A stretch of 5,866 nucleotides of DNA from Acidobacteriaceae bacterium. Lineage in GTDB: Bacteria; Acidobacteriota; Terriglobia; Terriglobales; Acidobacteriaceae. The position numbers and the translations under genes are program-made. Positions 5,564 through 5,866 of the stretch are shown here, one piece after another. Where the stretch lies: the NCBI GenBank assembly GCA_027364815.1, contig DAHXOQ010000188.1, forward strand, positions 1 to 5,866, given 5' to 3'. Numbering within the stretch: the first letter of the stretch is position 1; every line of letters begins with the position of its first letter. The notes under the pieces are model-generated. The model had not been told where the DNA came from. It saw nothing but the letters and a program-made list of their open reading frames with translations, and made no database searches.

Positions 5564-5866
5564 CTAACCTTCATGCGCAGTCGGAAGATGCGGTTGCGGA
5601 ATCAACTCCGTCATCGCAATCCCCGCAAGAATCAACGATGCACCCATTAGTTGCCGCCCACCAAATTTCTCTCCAAGCACCAGGTAAGCGGTAATCCACG
5701 CAAAGACCGGCTCCAGCGTCATAATCAGCGCAGTGTGCGTCGGCGGAAGAATCGTCTGTGCCCAGCTCTGTATTGAGAACGCCGCAGCCGTCGCCAGAAT
5801 CGCCGTAACGCTTAGCGCCACAATCAGCCGCAACGTCAAATGAAATTCAGGGTGCTCAATAAACGG
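5564..5866 (-). CDS. EamA/DMT-family permease, C-terminal part only
   Basis: The last 100 residues of an inner-membrane transporter; the frame stays open to the right edge, so the start is missing. Family members have ten membrane helices in two EamA repeats. Three helices are visible here, matching the end of the second repeat: VALSVTAILATAAAF, then HTALIMTLEPVFAWITAYL, then LMGASLILAGIAMTEL. The LEPVFAW...LGEKFGGRQLMGA pattern between and around them is the family hallmark. A hydrophilic tail (PQPHLPTAHEG) ends the protein. DMT permeases commonly export amino acids or other small metabolites, but the substrate cannot be predicted. The TTG at 5839 is not a start, because family-like coding sequence continues upstream of it. 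The stop lies 3 bp from the end of the M28 gene and no terminator hairpin is visible in the junction. Confidence 0.9.
   Translation of the reverse strand, partial: PFIEHPEFHLTLRLIVALSVTAILATAAAFSIQSWAQTILPPTHTALIMTLEPVFAWITAYLVLGEKFGGRQLMGASLILAGIAMTELIPQPHLPTAHEG

Overview
The window looks like an ordinary, gene-dense stretch (about 93 % coding) of a chromosome from the phylum Acidobacteriota, probably class Terriglobia. The lineage call is inference from protein style, not from a marker gene. It rests on a small secreted peptidoglycan-binding protein with a basic Ser/Thr/His linker and a PDSRALMKLGLGP-type ending, a Do-family protease with an N-terminal basic anchor, and a large secreted M28 zinc peptidase. 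No mobile element, tRNA, rRNA, CRISPR array or phage gene is visible, and no gap between genes exceeds 300 bases.

Layout, left to right. (1) The 3' part of a type-B carboxylesterase gene (+), cut by the left edge. (2) Tail to tail with it after 6 bp, a small exported peptidoglycan-binding-domain protein (-). It has its own promoter and ribosome binding site and an AT-rich palindrome upstream. (3) A Do/HtrA periplasmic serine protease with two PDZ domains (-), ending in a clear intrinsic terminator, so genes 2 and 3 point the same way but are probably separate transcription units. (4) Divergent from htrA across about 209 bp, a secreted M28 metallopeptidase of the carboxypeptidase Q type (+). 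It has no Shine-Dalgarno site and may be leaderless. (5) Tail to tail with it after 3 bp, the last 100 codons of an EamA/DMT-family permease (-), cut by the right edge.

The htrA and peptidoglycan-binding products carry visible export signals. The M28 protein has a signal peptide. The esterase family is often exported, but its N-terminus is outside the window. The shared theme is therefore envelope and periplasm work: protein quality control, wall binding, and hydrolysis of peptides and esters. Every gene appears to be monocistronic, so this is a neighbourhood rather than an operon. I see no convincing undescribed system. The points worth a second look are regulatory (a CAATTG palindrome cluster, an inverted repeat at the htrA promoter, a possible leaderless start) and the His-rich cationic linker of the peptidoglycan-binding protein.
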